From NCBI GenBank assembly GCA_033344815.1, contig JAWPMR010000001.1, positions 978,136 to 1,042,135 of the forward strand: a stretch of 64,000 nt of DNA, in the 5' to 3' direction. The position numbers were made by a program, and so were the translations under genes. Within the stretch, counting starts at the first letter, position 1, and each line of letters opens with the position of its first letter. This DNA is from Paracoccaceae bacterium (GTDB lineage Bacteria; Pseudomonadota; Alphaproteobacteria; Rhodobacterales; Rhodobacteraceae). Positions 10,256 to 19,531 of this stretch are shown piece by piece. A model generated the notes under the pieces. It was not told the DNA's origin, searched no databases, and was given only the letters and a program-made list of their open reading frames with translations.

Positions 10256-10675
10256 ATGACAGCACAAGAGATCATCGCGCATCTGGGTTTGTTACCCCAT
10301 CCGGAGGGCGGTCATTACCGTCAAACCTGGCAGGCGGACAATCCCGGTCGCCCCAGTGGTACGTGCATCTATTTTCTGTTGGCTGAGAGCGAAGCCAGCC
10401 ACTGGCACCGCGTTGATGCCACTGAAATCTGGCTCTTTCACGCGGGTGCGCCCCTTATCTTGTCCATTAGTGCCACGGATGAGGGACCGGCCACAGACCA
10501 CATGCTGAGTCCCGATCTTGCAACCGGATCGCCTCAATTGATTGTGCCGAAAGGCCATTGGCAGGCCGCAAAAACCACCGGTGCTTTTACCTTGGTCAGC
10601 TGCACTGTCTCGCCGGGCTTCCAGTTTTCTGGGTTCACGCTCGCTTCTGAGACTTTCGACATTCCACGCGCATAG
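10256..10675 (+). CDS. cupin-fold DUF985 family protein
   Basis: 139 residues. 'LLPHPEGGHYRQTW' near the N-terminus and 'SHWHRVDATEIWLFHAGAPL' form the double-glycine jelly-roll core of the DUF985 cupins, a group that includes epimerase-like sugar-binding proteins. His and Glu of the second segment may bind a metal or sugar nucleotide. There is no clear ribosome-binding site, so the transcript may be leaderless or weakly translated. Confidence 0.8.
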   Translation: MTAQEIIAHLGLLPHPEGGHYRQTWQADNPGRPSGTCIYFLLAESEASHWHRVDATEIWLFHAGAPLILSISATDEGPATDHMLSPDLATGSPQLIVPKGHWQAAKTTGAFTLVSCTVSPGFQFSGFTLASETFDIPRA

Positions 10676-10723
10676 AATCGAAGTCATTTAAACGTGCATG
10701 CAATCAATAACCGCGTGTCCGGT

Positions 10724-11848
10724 TTAAACTGCGATTGTCTTGGGAGGCGGGTGACTGACAGTGCCACCCCCGATGCATTTCCGCGCTCCCGTGGTTCCTG
10801 GACATGACGTCGGCAAGCCACGTAAAACCCGCACAGCAAGGTATCCAAAAGCTTGCGCCTCCAGCATATCACCATTCAACACGACGTCCTCAACAGGGGC
10901 GACTGTACAAGCCAATGACTCCGTAAGCATCTGCATCAGAACGGGATTATGTCGCCCACCGCCTGTGATCAGAATACGTGACGGAGGGTGCGGGCAATGT
11001 TTGAGACCCTCTGCCACGCCCGTCGCGCACATCGCCGTCAGAGTTGCTGCTGCATCCGCGTCGCTTAGTTTTGCAACATAGTCATTCATTTTTGCAAAGT
11101 CATTCCGGTCGAGCGATTTCGGGGGCAGCCTGGTAAAATAGTCATTGGCAACAAAGCGCTCCAAAACAGATGGATCAGCTATGCCCTGTCGTGCAATTTT
11201 CCCGCCTTCATCATAGGACAGACCAAGACGGGCTTGAAGTAGGTCGTTCAACGGCGCATTTGCCGGGCCAGTATCAAAAGCAAGCAGCGCGCCCGGCTCT
11301 TCAGGCCGGGAAAAAGAGGGATCCACATAGGTGATATTGCCAACCCCTCCGAGGTTCAGAAATGCCAACGGTTGCGTCGCACTAATGTATTTTGCGCAGG
11401 CAAAGTGAAAAAACGGTGCCAGTGGCGCACCTTCTCCGCCTGATGCGACATCTGCACTGCGGAAATCCCATACTACAGGACACTCAAGGGACCGCGACAG
11501 CCAATCACCGTCGCCCACTTGCAACGTGCCTGCTTCGCGCGGTGCATGCGCCAGTGTTTGACCGTGAAACCCGATCAAATCAAAGCTGTCAAACTGCTTG
11601 AGTAAGGCCAGATGCGCCTGTTCGACCACCCGTGTCGCAGCGTCCACTGCTTCCCCAGACCATTGGCCGAGAGCCGCGCGCAGAACCCTCTGCTCTTCGT
11701 CAGAATACCCGCGATAGGCAGTGGGCCCAAACCCTTCAATCCGGTGGCCATCCGTGCGCACAACCGCCGCGTCCACGCCATCCAGGGAGGTGCCACTCAT
11801 AGTGCCCAGTGCCGTGAGAACCGGCGTTTTTTCGATGGCGTTTTTCAA
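10724..11848 (-). CDS. anmK: anhydro-N-acetylmuramic acid kinase
   Basis: 374 residues from a TTG at 11848 preceded by AGGAAAAGG; an ATG at 11911 would add 21 unusual residues and abut the tyrS start by 1-2 bp, so I prefer the TTG. AnmK opens and phosphorylates 1,6-anhydro-MurNAc to MurNAc-6-phosphate during wall recycling. The ATP-binding signature '[14 protein letters not shown]' lies at the N-terminus, 'FHGQTL' (about 112) and 'NLGGVGNIT' follow, and 'ITGGGRHNP' is near the C-terminus. nagZ, which acts one step earlier in the same pathway, lies 15 kb away. Divergent from tyrS. Confidence 0.93.
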   Translation of the reverse strand: MKNAIEKTPVLTALGTMSGTSLDGVDAAVVRTDGHRIEGFGPTAYRGYSDEEQRVLRAALGQWSGEAVDAATRVVEQAHLALLKQFDSFDLIGFHGQTLAHAPREAGTLQVGDGDWLSRSLECPVVWDFRSADVASGGEGAPLAPFFHFACAKYISATQPLAFLNLGGVGNITYVDPSFSRPEEPGALLAFDTGPANAPLNDLLQARLGLSYDEGGKIARQGIADPSVLERFVANDYFTRLPPKSLDRNDFAKMNDYVAKLSDADAAATLTAMCATGVAEGLKHCPHPPSRILITGGGRHNPVLMQMLTESLACTVAPVEDVVLNGDMLEAQAFGYLAVRVLRGLPTSCPGTTGARKCIGGGTVSHPPPKTIAV

Positions 11849-11912
11849 AGCCTTTTCCTTTGCCTGCTCACCGCCTATAGAGTGGGCGCAATTCAACCCG
11901 AGAGCAAGCAAG

Positions 11913-13163
11913 ATGACCTATCACCCGAAATCAGATTTTGTTGCCGTGATGATGGAGCGTGGGTTTCTCGCCGATTGCACGGATTATCAGGGGCTGGATG
12001 ATGTCCTGCTCAAAGGCGGGCAACCTGGGTACATCGGCTTTGATGCGACGGCGAAATCACTGCATGTGGGCTCCCTCATACAGATCATGATGCTGCGTTG
12101 GTTGCAGAAAACCGGCAACAAACCAATCACACTGATGGGCGGTGGAACAACCAAAGTAGGTGATCCAAGTTTCCGAGCGGATGAACGCCCGCTGCTGGAT
12201 GCGCAATCCATTGATGACAATATCGCCGGCATCAAGAAGGTGTTCAGCGCCTATCTGACCTATGGTGATGGCGCGACAGATGCGATGATGATTAACAATG
12301 CCGAATGGCTGGATGATCTCAATTACCTTGATTTTCTGCGCGACATCGGGCGGCATTTCTCGATCAACCGAATGTTGTCATTTGAGAGCGTGAAATCGCG
12401 CTTGGATCGTGAACAATCGCTGTCCTTTCTCGAATTCAACTACATGATCCTGCAGGCCTATGATTTCATGGAATTGCACCGGCGGTACGGCTGCGTTTTG
12501 CAAATGGGCGGGTCGGATCAGTGGGGCAATATCGTCAACGGGATCGACCTCACGAGGCGTGTGATTGATGGCGAGGTTTATGGTCTGACGTCGCCACTTC
12601 TGACCACGTCGGATGGAAAGAAAATGGGCAAATCGCAAGCCGGTGCCATCTGGCTGAATGGCGACATGCTGAGCCCCTATGAATTCTGGCAATTCTGGCG
12701 CAATACCACGGATGCGGATGTGGGGCGCTTTCTGAAACTCTACACCGAATTGCCAGTGGATGAATGTGATCGCCTGGGCACATTGCAGGGCTCTGAGATC
12801 AATGAAGCCAAAGTCCGACTGGCAAATGAAATCACCACGCTTTTGCACGGATCAGACGCCGCAGCTGCAGCCGAATCCACAGCCCGTGAGGTCTTTGAAA
12901 AGGGTGGTGTAGGGGATGATCTGCCAACATTGACTTTGTCCGCAAATGATCTGGGTGACGGCATTTCCATCGTGCAACTGATCGTGAGATCCGGGCTTGC
13001 CGGGTCCGGCAAGGAAGCCAAACGTCTGATTGCTGAAAACGGCGCGCGACTGGATGACCAGCCCCTGACCAACGCGGGTATGATGATTGACGCTGGCGCT
13101 CTTTCAAACCCGATCAAACTGAGTGCCGGTAAAAAACGTCACGCCTTGGTGCAACTCGGTTAA
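11913..13163 (+). CDS. tyrS: tyrosyl-tRNA synthetase
   Basis: 416 residues from the ATG that begins MTYHPKSDF; the longer open frame upstream lies opposite anmK. Class I synthetase that charges tRNA-Tyr. The HIGH-type sequence is HVGS, in '[11 protein letters not shown]'; the KMSKS-type loop is '[10 protein letters not shown]'; '[11 protein letters not shown]' binds tyrosine; a C-terminal S4-like RNA-binding domain ends the protein (about 345-416). Its TAA overlaps the TAA of the small convergent membrane-protein gene. Confidence 0.97.
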   Translation: MTYHPKSDFVAVMMERGFLADCTDYQGLDDVLLKGGQPGYIGFDATAKSLHVGSLIQIMMLRWLQKTGNKPITLMGGGTTKVGDPSFRADERPLLDAQSIDDNIAGIKKVFSAYLTYGDGATDAMMINNAEWLDDLNYLDFLRDIGRHFSINRMLSFESVKSRLDREQSLSFLEFNYMILQAYDFMELHRRYGCVLQMGGSDQWGNIVNGIDLTRRVIDGEVYGLTSPLLTTSDGKKMGKSQAGAIWLNGDMLSPYEFWQFWRNTTDADVGRFLKLYTELPVDECDRLGTLQGSEINEAKVRLANEITTLLHGSDAAAAAESTAREVFEKGGVGDDLPTLTLSANDLGDGISIVQLIVRSGLAGSGKEAKRLIAENGARLDDQPLTNAGMMIDAGALSNPIKLSAGKKRHALVQLG

Positions 13164-13291
13164 AACCAGAGCCAATCCACAAGCGTCAGGATCACAAATA
13201 CCGGGAAAGACACTCCGGCTGCGATAAGAAATGCGGCAGTTTTTGTCATGCGAGGTGCGGGGGCGCTTACGCCTTGGACAGTTTTTTTCAT
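13160..13291 (-). CDS. small single-span membrane protein (43 aa)
   Basis: A 43-codon frame from ATG (13291) to TAA (13160-13162). The product has a basic N-terminal stretch ([18 protein letters not shown]) and one hydrophobic helix '[20 protein letters not shown]' ending in DWLWF, the composition of a real small inner-membrane protein. Its stop overlaps the tyrS stop. It is divergent from the FemAB-like gene, with a TTAA-N7-TTAG motif (13299-13313) just upstream. No function is known to me. A frame this short could arise by chance, but the clean helix and tight packing argue for a gene. Confidence 0.5.
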   Translation of the reverse strand: MKKTVQGVSAPAPRMTKTAAFLIAAGVSFPVFVILTLVDWLWF

Positions 13292-13337
13292 GTAACGATT
13301 AACCTGCAGTTAGGTAAAGGCCCGGTTAATAGCCCCC

Positions 13338-14222
13338 ATGTTTGATGCTGCATTTCCGCCTGCCCCGTTGCCCCTCCAACAAAGCGATGCTTTTGAGCGT
13401 GCATTGACCAGTGCTGGGACACTCACACGACGTGTTGATGATGGAACGCTGGTTTTGCGCCGCAAATTCAGATCGTTGCCGGTCCATATGATCACGCGCC
13501 CGCGCACTGGGTCGCCCGAACTTCTTGTGGAAACTGCAAAAGCGCTCGGCACCAAGGGACCAGTGATTTTGACGCCCAACACCTCTATGTCATTACATAA
13601 ATTCGGCGCGATACCTTTGGTCAGCCCCAATACGGTTGCGTGCCTTGATTTGGGACCGGACACGGATGAGCTGATGTCGGGCCTTCATCAAAAATGGCGC
13701 AACCGACTGAAACACGCGCAGCGCCAAGACCTGCGCCTGACGCGCCAGAACATGCCCGATGATCCGGACCATTGGTTGTTGCAGGCCGATGCATTGCAGC
13801 AAACGCGGCGACGCTATCGCAGTTGGCCCATTGCCCTGACCCTTGCCTTTGGGCGTGAAAACCGAGGCCAATCCAAACTCTTCACTGCCTTTTGGGGTCG
13901 TGAGCCTGTCGCCGCGATTTTGATCCTGCGTCATGGGGCATCTGCCAGCTATCACATCGGGCATGCGCGCGCCTCCGGGCGGGTGGCATCAGCGCATACG
14001 GCCTTGCTGTGGAACGCCATATGCTGGTGCAAGAAAAAGGGTGTTGAGCAGTTGGAACTGGGCGTGATTGACACCGAGGAAGGCCAGGGATTGGCCCGGT
14101 TCAAACTCGGCACCGGGGCGCAGCCGCAGACGCTTGGCGGGACCTGGGTTTGGTGGCCTCCCTTCAGCACGTTGTTGCGGCCTGTCGCGCGTTTGGATCA
14201 ACGGCTCATGGGCTGTGCCTAG
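13338..14222 (+). CDS. FemAB/GNAT-like acyltransferase
   Basis: 294 residues. The central part 'LHQKWRNRLKHAQRQDLRL' is the helix typical of FemAB-type proteins (consensus 'kwR..lrkA'), and 'SAHTALLWNAICWCKKKGVEQLELG' followed by 'GLARFKLGTGAQPQTLGG' is the acyl-CoA-binding half (KxgfG-like) of the GNAT fold. Homologues transfer aminoacyl or acyl groups in envelope polymers, but the substrate here is unknown. It stands alone between tyrS and the SDR gene. Confidence 0.78.
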   Translation: MFDAAFPPAPLPLQQSDAFERALTSAGTLTRRVDDGTLVLRRKFRSLPVHMITRPRTGSPELLVETAKALGTKGPVILTPNTSMSLHKFGAIPLVSPNTVACLDLGPDTDELMSGLHQKWRNRLKHAQRQDLRLTRQNMPDDPDHWLLQADALQQTRRRYRSWPIALTLAFGRENRGQSKLFTAFWGREPVAAILILRHGASASYHIGHARASGRVASAHTALLWNAICWCKKKGVEQLELGVIDTEEGQGLARFKLGTGAQPQTLGGTWVWWPPFSTLLRPVARLDQRLMGCA

Positions 14223-14246
14223 ACAGGTGTGAATCCGCATGATTAA

Positions 14247-14262
14247 ATGAACAATCGTTCAT
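14247..14262. promoter_or_regulatory. ATGAAC-N4-GTTCAT dyad upstream of SDR gene
   Basis: A 16-bp perfect dyad (arms 14247-14252 and 14257-14262, centre AATC) ends 15 bp before the SDR ATG. Its size and position suit a TetR-family operator, common for genes of fatty-acid or branched-chain acyl-CoA breakdown. No TetR gene is adjacent, so the regulator is unknown. Confidence 0.45.
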
Positions 14263-14277
14263 ATCGTGGAGACGTCA

Positions 14278-15033
14278 ATGCACCTTGAAACCACTGCAGC
14301 ACTCATTACGGGTGGGGCCTCTGGATTGGGCGAAGCAACAGCACGCCACTTTGCGGCGCAAGGTGCGAAAGTGACGCTGCTTGACCGTGATGCCAAACGC
14401 GCCGCTCAAATCGCCAAAGAAATCGGCGGCAATTATTTTGAAACCGATGTCACCGATGAGCACTCGGTTCAATCTGCTGTGGCCTTCGCCTTGGAAAAAA
14501 TGGGCCGGATCACGGCCGCCGTGAACTGCGCAGGCATAGCTGACGCGATGAAAACGATTGGGCGCGACGGGCCGCACCCGCTGGCCACATTTCAGCGCAC
14601 CATCGACATCAATCTTGTCGGCTCATTCAATGTCGCACGCCTCGCGGCGGACGCGATGCAAACCAATGAACCAGAAGCGGACGGCGCGCGCGGGGTCATC
14701 ATCAACACAGCCTCCATCGCCGCATTTGATGGTCAAAAGGGCCAAGCGGCCTATGCTGCCTCCAAGGGGGGTGTCGTCGGATTATGCCTGCCCATGGCGC
14801 GGGATTTGGCCAAAACAGGCATCCGCGTGATGACGATTGCACCCGGCATTTTCATGACCCCGATGCTCGCCGGTTTGGGAGAAGATGTTCAAGCGCAACT
14901 GGCCGCTGATGTGCCCTGCCCGCCACGTTTGGGCGATCCGGCTGAATATGGTCGTCTTGCCGCTTTCATTGTCGAATCGGGATATCTGAACGGCGAAGTG
15001 ATCCGCATCGACGGTGCCCTGCGCATGCGTTAA
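14278..15033 (+). CDS. SDR-family dehydrogenase, 3-hydroxyacyl-CoA dehydrogenase type 2-like
   Basis: 251 residues from ATG 14278 (GGAGAC upstream); an in-frame GTG at 14266 is less likely. The NAD site is TGGASGLGEAT near the N-terminus; the catalytic triad is visible as Ser in 'NTASIAAFDG' and the YAASKGG motif (Tyr/Lys). The C-terminal 'NGEVIRIDGALRMR' and overall pattern resemble HSD17B10-type 3-hydroxy-2-methylbutyryl-CoA dehydrogenases of isoleucine and fatty-acid breakdown. The dyad just upstream supports an acyl-CoA regulon. The exact substrate is inferred. Confidence 0.83.
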   Translation: MHLETTAALITGGASGLGEATARHFAAQGAKVTLLDRDAKRAAQIAKEIGGNYFETDVTDEHSVQSAVAFALEKMGRITAAVNCAGIADAMKTIGRDGPHPLATFQRTIDINLVGSFNVARLAADAMQTNEPEADGARGVIINTASIAAFDGQKGQAAYAASKGGVVGLCLPMARDLAKTGIRVMTIAPGIFMTPMLAGLGEDVQAQLAADVPCPPRLGDPAEYGRLAAFIVESGYLNGEVIRIDGALRMR

Positions 15034-15058
15034 CATCCGCGAAAAAGGAACTGCTCTG

Positions 15059-15475
15059 ATGTGGCAAGGCAAATTGCTCGACATACACACCACGCCCGAA
15101 GCCCGCGCGCCGATGATCGCGCAGGACAGCGCGCATCTGCACGCCGGTGTGGGAATTGAAGGCGATCGTTACGCCAAGGGTATCGATCGAGGCACCTATT
15201 CGTCACAACCTGATGTGCGCGAAGTCACTCTGATTGAACAGGAAACTCTGGAAGCGTTGTTGCGCGATCATGACATCACGCTGAGCCCACAGGAACATCG
15301 CCGCAACCTCACCACACGGGACGTGCCGCTGAACCACCTTGTCGGTAAACGCTTTTTGGTTGGCGATGTCGTGTTGGAGGGCGGTCGTTTGAACACTCCC
15401 TGTCGCTATATCGACATGATCACAAAGAAAACGATCTGTGACCTGCTGGAACATCGCTCCGGGGCTCAATTGTAG
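15059..15475 (+). CDS. MOSC-domain protein with frameshifted C-terminus
   Basis: 139 residues from ATG 15059 with AAGGAA upstream. MOSC domains bind molybdenum cofactor sulfur or N-hydroxylated substrates; 'GIEGDRYAKG' and 'RNLTTRDVPLNHLVGKRFLV' are typical, and the conserved Cys is present in 'NTPCRYID'. The frame stops at TAG (15473-15475), but the +1 frame immediately continues as 'RIITGGVLRVGDAIRLA' to a stop at 15527, which is the normal MOSC ending. One extra or two missing bases near 15470 therefore cut off about 18 residues. This may be a real mutation, a sequencing error or, less likely, programmed frameshifting. Confidence 0.8.
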   Translation: MWQGKLLDIHTTPEARAPMIAQDSAHLHAGVGIEGDRYAKGIDRGTYSSQPDVREVTLIEQETLEALLRDHDITLSPQEHRRNLTTRDVPLNHLVGKRFLVGDVVLEGGRLNTPCRYIDMITKKTICDLLEHRSGAQL

Positions 15476-15523
15476 AATCATCACCGGCGGTGTTTTGCGC
15501 GTGGGCGATGCCATCCGTCTGGC

Positions 15524-17332
15524 TTAGGCGCTGGCTTTTTCCTCCAGCAGCAACCATTCTTCCTCGGCGCTCTGTAACTTCTCATGTCTTTCGACCAGCG
15601 CATCTGTCGCTTTTTGGAACTTCACTGGATGATCGGTGAAAAGCGCTGGGTCGCTCAAAAGCTCCTCGAGCTTGGCAATCTCTGCTTCTAATCGCGCAAT
15701 CTCGGCGGGCAGAGCCTCCAATCGGTGCTTTTCGGTGAAACTCAACCCGGCCTTTGGGCTGGATTTCGGTTTTTCGGAGGGTGCCGAGGTTTTGGCCGTG
15801 ACCACACTGCCTGCAAAATCGTCCTGGCCACGCTGGCGAATGTAATCCGTCCACCCGCCCGCATAGACCGTCGCCTTGCCATCGCCCTCCATCGCGATGG
15901 TAGTGGCCGCCACACGGTCCAGAAAATCACGGTCGTGACTGACCAGCAGGACGGTACCGTCATATGTACCCAACAATTCCTGCATCAGATCAAGCGTTTC
16001 CACATCAAGATCGTTGGTCGGTTCATCGAGCACCAGAAGGTTGCTGGGCCGCGCCATGATCTTGGCCAATAGCAAGCGCGCCTTTTCTCCACCGGACAGG
16101 GAACGCACCGGCGCGCGGGCCTGCGCCTCGTCAAACAGAAACTCCTTGAGGTAGCCCACGACATGTTTTGGCATGCCGCGCACCATGACCTGATCGGCCT
16201 TGCCTGACACACGCATGTCGGGATCCCCGGTGAGGCTGTCCCACAGGCTCATTTCGGGATCAAGTCGCGCGCGGGCTTGATCAAACAGAGCAATTTCCAA
16301 ATTGGTGCCCAATTTGACGGTGCCGCTGTCCGGGTCTTCGCGCCCGATCAACATGTTGAGCAGTGTGGTTTTACCCACCCCGTTGGGACCGACAAAAGCG
16401 ATCCGATCCCCGCGTTGCACCGTCAGCGAAAACGGCTTGAGGATTGATTTTTCACCGAAGGCCTTGGTGATGCCGCTGACTTCGACGACTTTACGACCGG
16501 ATTTCGGCCCTGCATCCAAGGCCATGGCTGCCGTGCCTTGCCGTTTGATTTGAGCCCCGCGTTCGGCGCGCAATTCCTGCAAGGCGCGCACCCGGCCCTG
16601 ATTGCGCTTGCGACGCGCTGAAATGCCCTCCACCGCCCAGCGTGCTTCGGATTTGATCTTGCGGTTGAGCTTGTGGCGCTGGGTGTCTTCTTCTTCCCAG
16701 GTCTGATCGCGCCAGGCTTCGAAATCAGCGAACCCCTTTTCCTGACGTCGCACGGCACCGCGATCCACCCAAAGTGTTGCGCGGGTCAGTGCACGCAGGA
16801 ACGCCCTGTCGTGGCTGATGATGATGTAACCCTTACGGCTTTGTTTCAGCTCGTTTTCCAGCCAGGCAATGGCCTCAATGTCGAGATGGTTGGTCGGTTC
16901 GTCGAGCAGCATTAGATCAGGGCTGCCCGCCATCAGGCGCGCCAAGGCCGCACGTCGTCGCTCGCCGCCGCTGGCGGTTTTCACTGGGCGTGCGGGATCA
17001 AACTTCAATCCCTCTCCTGCCCGCTCAACAAGATACATCTCGGAAGGCTCCAACCCATGGGCAGCAAATTCGCCCAACGTTTCAAACCCGGTCAAATCAG
17101 GATCCTGCTCCATGTACCCCACGGAAACACCGGGGCCCGGCACAACACCGCCCGCGTCTGCTTCGACCAGCCCTGCCATGACCTTCATCAAGGTTGATTT
17201 GCCCGAGCCGTTGCGGCCTACCAAAGCCAAACGATCCCCGGGCTGCACCACAAGGCTGAGGTCATCGAAGATCGGGTCGCCCCCGAATGTCAGAGAAATC
17301 TCATTGAGCTGTAACAAAGGAATGCGCGCCAT
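15524..17332 (-). CDS. uup: ABC-F ATPase, Uup type
   Basis: 602 residues with two ABC domains and no membrane segments. Walker A GRNGSGKS (about 39) and GPNGVGKT (about 315), signatures SGGERRR and SGGEKAR, and Walker B LLDEPTNHLD and VLDEPTNDLD are all visible. A linker between them and a Lys/Glu-rich coiled-coil C-terminus (about 535-602) mark the Uup branch. ABC-F proteins act on ribosomes or, for Uup, on branched DNA and ribosome assembly. The 3' end overlaps the reconstructed MOSC stop. Confidence 0.9.
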   Translation of the reverse strand: MARIPLLQLNEISLTFGGDPIFDDLSLVVQPGDRLALVGRNGSGKSTLMKVMAGLVEADAGGVVPGPGVSVGYMEQDPDLTGFETLGEFAAHGLEPSEMYLVERAGEGLKFDPARPVKTASGGERRRAALARLMAGSPDLMLLDEPTNHLDIEAIAWLENELKQSRKGYIIISHDRAFLRALTRATLWVDRGAVRRQEKGFADFEAWRDQTWEEEDTQRHKLNRKIKSEARWAVEGISARRKRNQGRVRALQELRAERGAQIKRQGTAAMALDAGPKSGRKVVEVSGITKAFGEKSILKPFSLTVQRGDRIAFVGPNGVGKTTLLNMLIGREDPDSGTVKLGTNLEIALFDQARARLDPEMSLWDSLTGDPDMRVSGKADQVMVRGMPKHVVGYLKEFLFDEAQARAPVRSLSGGEKARLLLAKIMARPSNLLVLDEPTNDLDVETLDLMQELLGTYDGTVLLVSHDRDFLDRVAATTIAMEGDGKATVYAGGWTDYIRQRGQDDFAGSVVTAKTSAPSEKPKSSPKAGLSFTEKHRLEALPAEIARLEAEIAKLEELLSDPALFTDHPVKFQKATDALVERHEKLQSAEEEWLLLEEKASA

Positions 17333-17417
17333 GCTGGGCAGCTAAGCTGCATCACGGCGAGCGTCAACGCATCTTGTCTGTCAGATCGCATTTATATGCT
17401 GACACGCAGCAAAATCT

Positions 17418-18149
17418 CTACGCCAATGCGCGCAGAAGTCGTCTGCGTGTCGCCGGGATAACGTCAATCTCCAGTCCGGTGAACACATGCAGTGTTTCCA
17501 TATGACGATCCACGACCGCGTGATCACTGACCCAGGCACCCATCTTGAGGTAACTGCGCAGCAGTGGCGGCATTTCCGCCATGGCTTTTTCTTGATTGGG
17601 TTTGCGACGCACCCTTTCGGCATAATGAAAAACATCCGGCGCTTTCACCTCGGGCGCCCGGTTTGCGGGTGCGAGGTGCCGATCCTTGAGTAAAGCAAAA
17701 GCATCAAGGTAAGCTGTCCCATCCATGCCAGCAAAAGAGGCGCATCCAAACAAGAGTTTTATGTGGTTTGCATCCACATGCGTGGTCAATTCCGCCCAGG
17801 CGATGCGCAAAATATCCGGATCTTTGAACCGCGGATCAATGCAAAACCGACCCATCTCCGAAATCCGCCCGTCAAAGTGTTGCAAAGCGGACAGATCGTA
17901 ATATTGAGCTGCATGGCTGGCAGCAATATCCGCAGGGCAAAGATCAAATAGGCGAAACGTGCAAACCATCACCCCGCTGCGACGATCATGAATGGTGATA
18001 TGAGTACAGCGGGCATCAAAAGCGTCTTCATCCACGCTCCGGTTCAATGCAAAACAACGTGCTCGCAGCGCCTGCGCACTTCGAATCTCTGCCTTATTTG
18101 CAGCGCGGCGCACTACGTAACGCCGACGTGGACCTCCATCCTCACTCAT
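17418..18149 (-). CDS. olsB: L-ornithine N-alpha-acyltransferase
   Basis: 243 residues. OlsB transfers a 3-hydroxyacyl chain from acyl carrier protein to ornithine, giving lyso-ornithine lipid. The GNAT-related core shows 'SEMGRFCIDPRFKD' and 'LLFGCASFAGMDG', both characteristic of OlsB, and the C-terminal 'LLRSYLKMGAWVSDHAVVD' with 'LHVFTGLEI' also matches. The partner olsA, often next to olsB in Rhodobacteraceae, is not adjacent: uup lies downstream and bamE upstream. Confidence 0.88.
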   Translation of the reverse strand: MSEDGGPRRRYVVRRAANKAEIRSAQALRARCFALNRSVDEDAFDARCTHITIHDRRSGVMVCTFRLFDLCPADIAASHAAQYYDLSALQHFDGRISEMGRFCIDPRFKDPDILRIAWAELTTHVDANHIKLLFGCASFAGMDGTAYLDAFALLKDRHLAPANRAPEVKAPDVFHYAERVRRKPNQEKAMAEMPPLLRSYLKMGAWVSDHAVVDRHMETLHVFTGLEIDVIPATRRRLLRALA

Positions 18150-18197
18150 TTCACTGCCGGTGGGCGTATCACGTGAGTCTGAACAGACTGTAACGAA

Positions 18198-18680
18198 TCA
18201 ATTATTCAGAGCGGACGTATCAGGCCCAAAGTTGCCGATATTTCCAATGAGTTGTCGCAGGAACGATTTATCCTGCACACCGGAATCAGTGACACGGCGG
18301 GCCAAAGGTACGACTTGGCCCCTTTCAAGGCCAAACGTTTCCACGTTGGAGACGATGCCGCCGCCGTCAAAGCTGATGGCAACGACTTGGCGCTCGACAA
18401 CTTCCGGTGCGAGCATTGCAAAAGTGCGCACGCGGCTGCGGACGAAGTAAATGCTTCCTTCATCCACGACAGATTGTGAAGAGGCCGACCCCAGTGTTTC
18501 TTCGACGCTTGCACGGGTATCAATGCCCACTACAACCTGTTCCAGATCCTCAGGAGGTGGTACATATCCATGATCGCGATAACGCCCGCTACAAGCAACA
18601 AGCGTCAGACAAAGAAGCGCCGCAACGCCCCAACGCGCACATTTGGGCGCGCTCTGTTTAACTGCCTTCGCCAGACCCAT
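18198..18680 (-). CDS. bamE: BamE-type outer-membrane assembly lipoprotein
   Basis: 160 residues from ATG 18680; the longer frame would overlap the divergent yceD start. A signal peptide ends in the lipobox LVAC with the lipid Cys at 30. The mature domain (about 45-130) has the SmpA/OmlA pattern: 'ASVEETLGSAS' and 'SIYFVRSRV', then 'VVAISFDGGGIVSNVE'. BamE helps the BAM complex insert beta-barrel proteins into the outer membrane. It shares an 87-bp promoter region with yceD. Confidence 0.85.
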   Translation of the reverse strand: MGLAKAVKQSAPKCARWGVAALLCLTLVACSGRYRDHGYVPPPEDLEQVVVGIDTRASVEETLGSASSQSVVDEGSIYFVRSRVRTFAMLAPEVVERQVVAISFDGGGIVSNVETFGLERGQVVPLARRVTDSGVQDKSFLRQLIGNIGNFGPDTSALNN

Positions 18681-18767
18681 ATGATGTGACCTCTTGCCCT
18701 TGTCCTTGTCGCCTTTTATCCCGCTTACACCATTCAGCGCCCATGGTACAAGAAACGAAAGCATCAT

Positions 18768-19331
18768 ATGTCCAAGCAAACCGCCCCGAGTCCACACGCC
18801 CTGCGGGTATCAGACCTAAAGCAGAACCGCGCGACGGTTTTTGCGCTGCGCCCTGAGAGTGACGTGCTCGAGGCCCTCGCGCAGGATCTCGACTTGCTGG
18901 GCTTGCGTAAACTTTCTTTTGGCGGAGAAGTGACGGCGCAAGGAACCAGCGACTGGCTGCTGTCGGCCAAATTGGGCGCAACCGTGGTGCAGCCCTGCGG
19001 CGTAACGCTCGAACCTGTCACGACGCGCATAGATGTCCCGGTGCGGCGGACTTACCTCAGTGCACCTTTTGAGGAGGACGCGCCCGAGGTCGAAATGCCC
19101 GAAGACGACAGTACTGAACCCTTGGGCCAGTGGATTGACCCGGAGCAGGTGATGACAGAGGCGCTGATTCTGGCTTTGCCGCTTTATCCGCGCAGTGCGG
19201 AGGCTGAATTGGGCGAGAAGGTTTATGCCGCACCGGGCGTGACGCCGATGCGTGATGAAGATGCACGTCCCTTTGCCGGGCTCGCCGCTTTCAGAAAACA
19301 GCTGTCAGATCCAGAGGATGACACCTCGTAG
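18768..19331 (+). CDS. yceD: YceD/DUF177 family protein
   Basis: 187 residues. The DUF177 core is seen in 'WLLSAKLGATVVQPCGVTLE' and 'TRIDVPVRRTYL', followed by an acidic stretch and 'EQVMTEALILALPLYPR', the family's conserved segment. YceD proteins are found upstream of rpmF in many bacteria and affect 23S rRNA accumulation. Here rpmF follows after 200 bp, as expected. Confidence 0.9.
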   Translation: MSKQTAPSPHALRVSDLKQNRATVFALRPESDVLEALAQDLDLLGLRKLSFGGEVTAQGTSDWLLSAKLGATVVQPCGVTLEPVTTRIDVPVRRTYLSAPFEEDAPEVEMPEDDSTEPLGQWIDPEQVMTEALILALPLYPRSAEAELGEKVYAAPGVTPMRDEDARPFAGLAAFRKQLSDPEDDTS

Positions 19332-19531
19332 CTGCGACCCTTGACGGCCTCCAAGAAATGCCTTGCGCTGCGGCTTTTTATGAGTATTTTGCGCCGCTCA
19401 TCCAATTAGGGTTGGACAAGACGCGGGCTTGGGCCTAAACGCACGTCACACCCGATCACTGGGAACGAATTTTAAACTCGGCCGCGCGCCTGTTTGTGCG
19501 ATTGGCCCCGAATGACAAAAGGCCCAAGACA

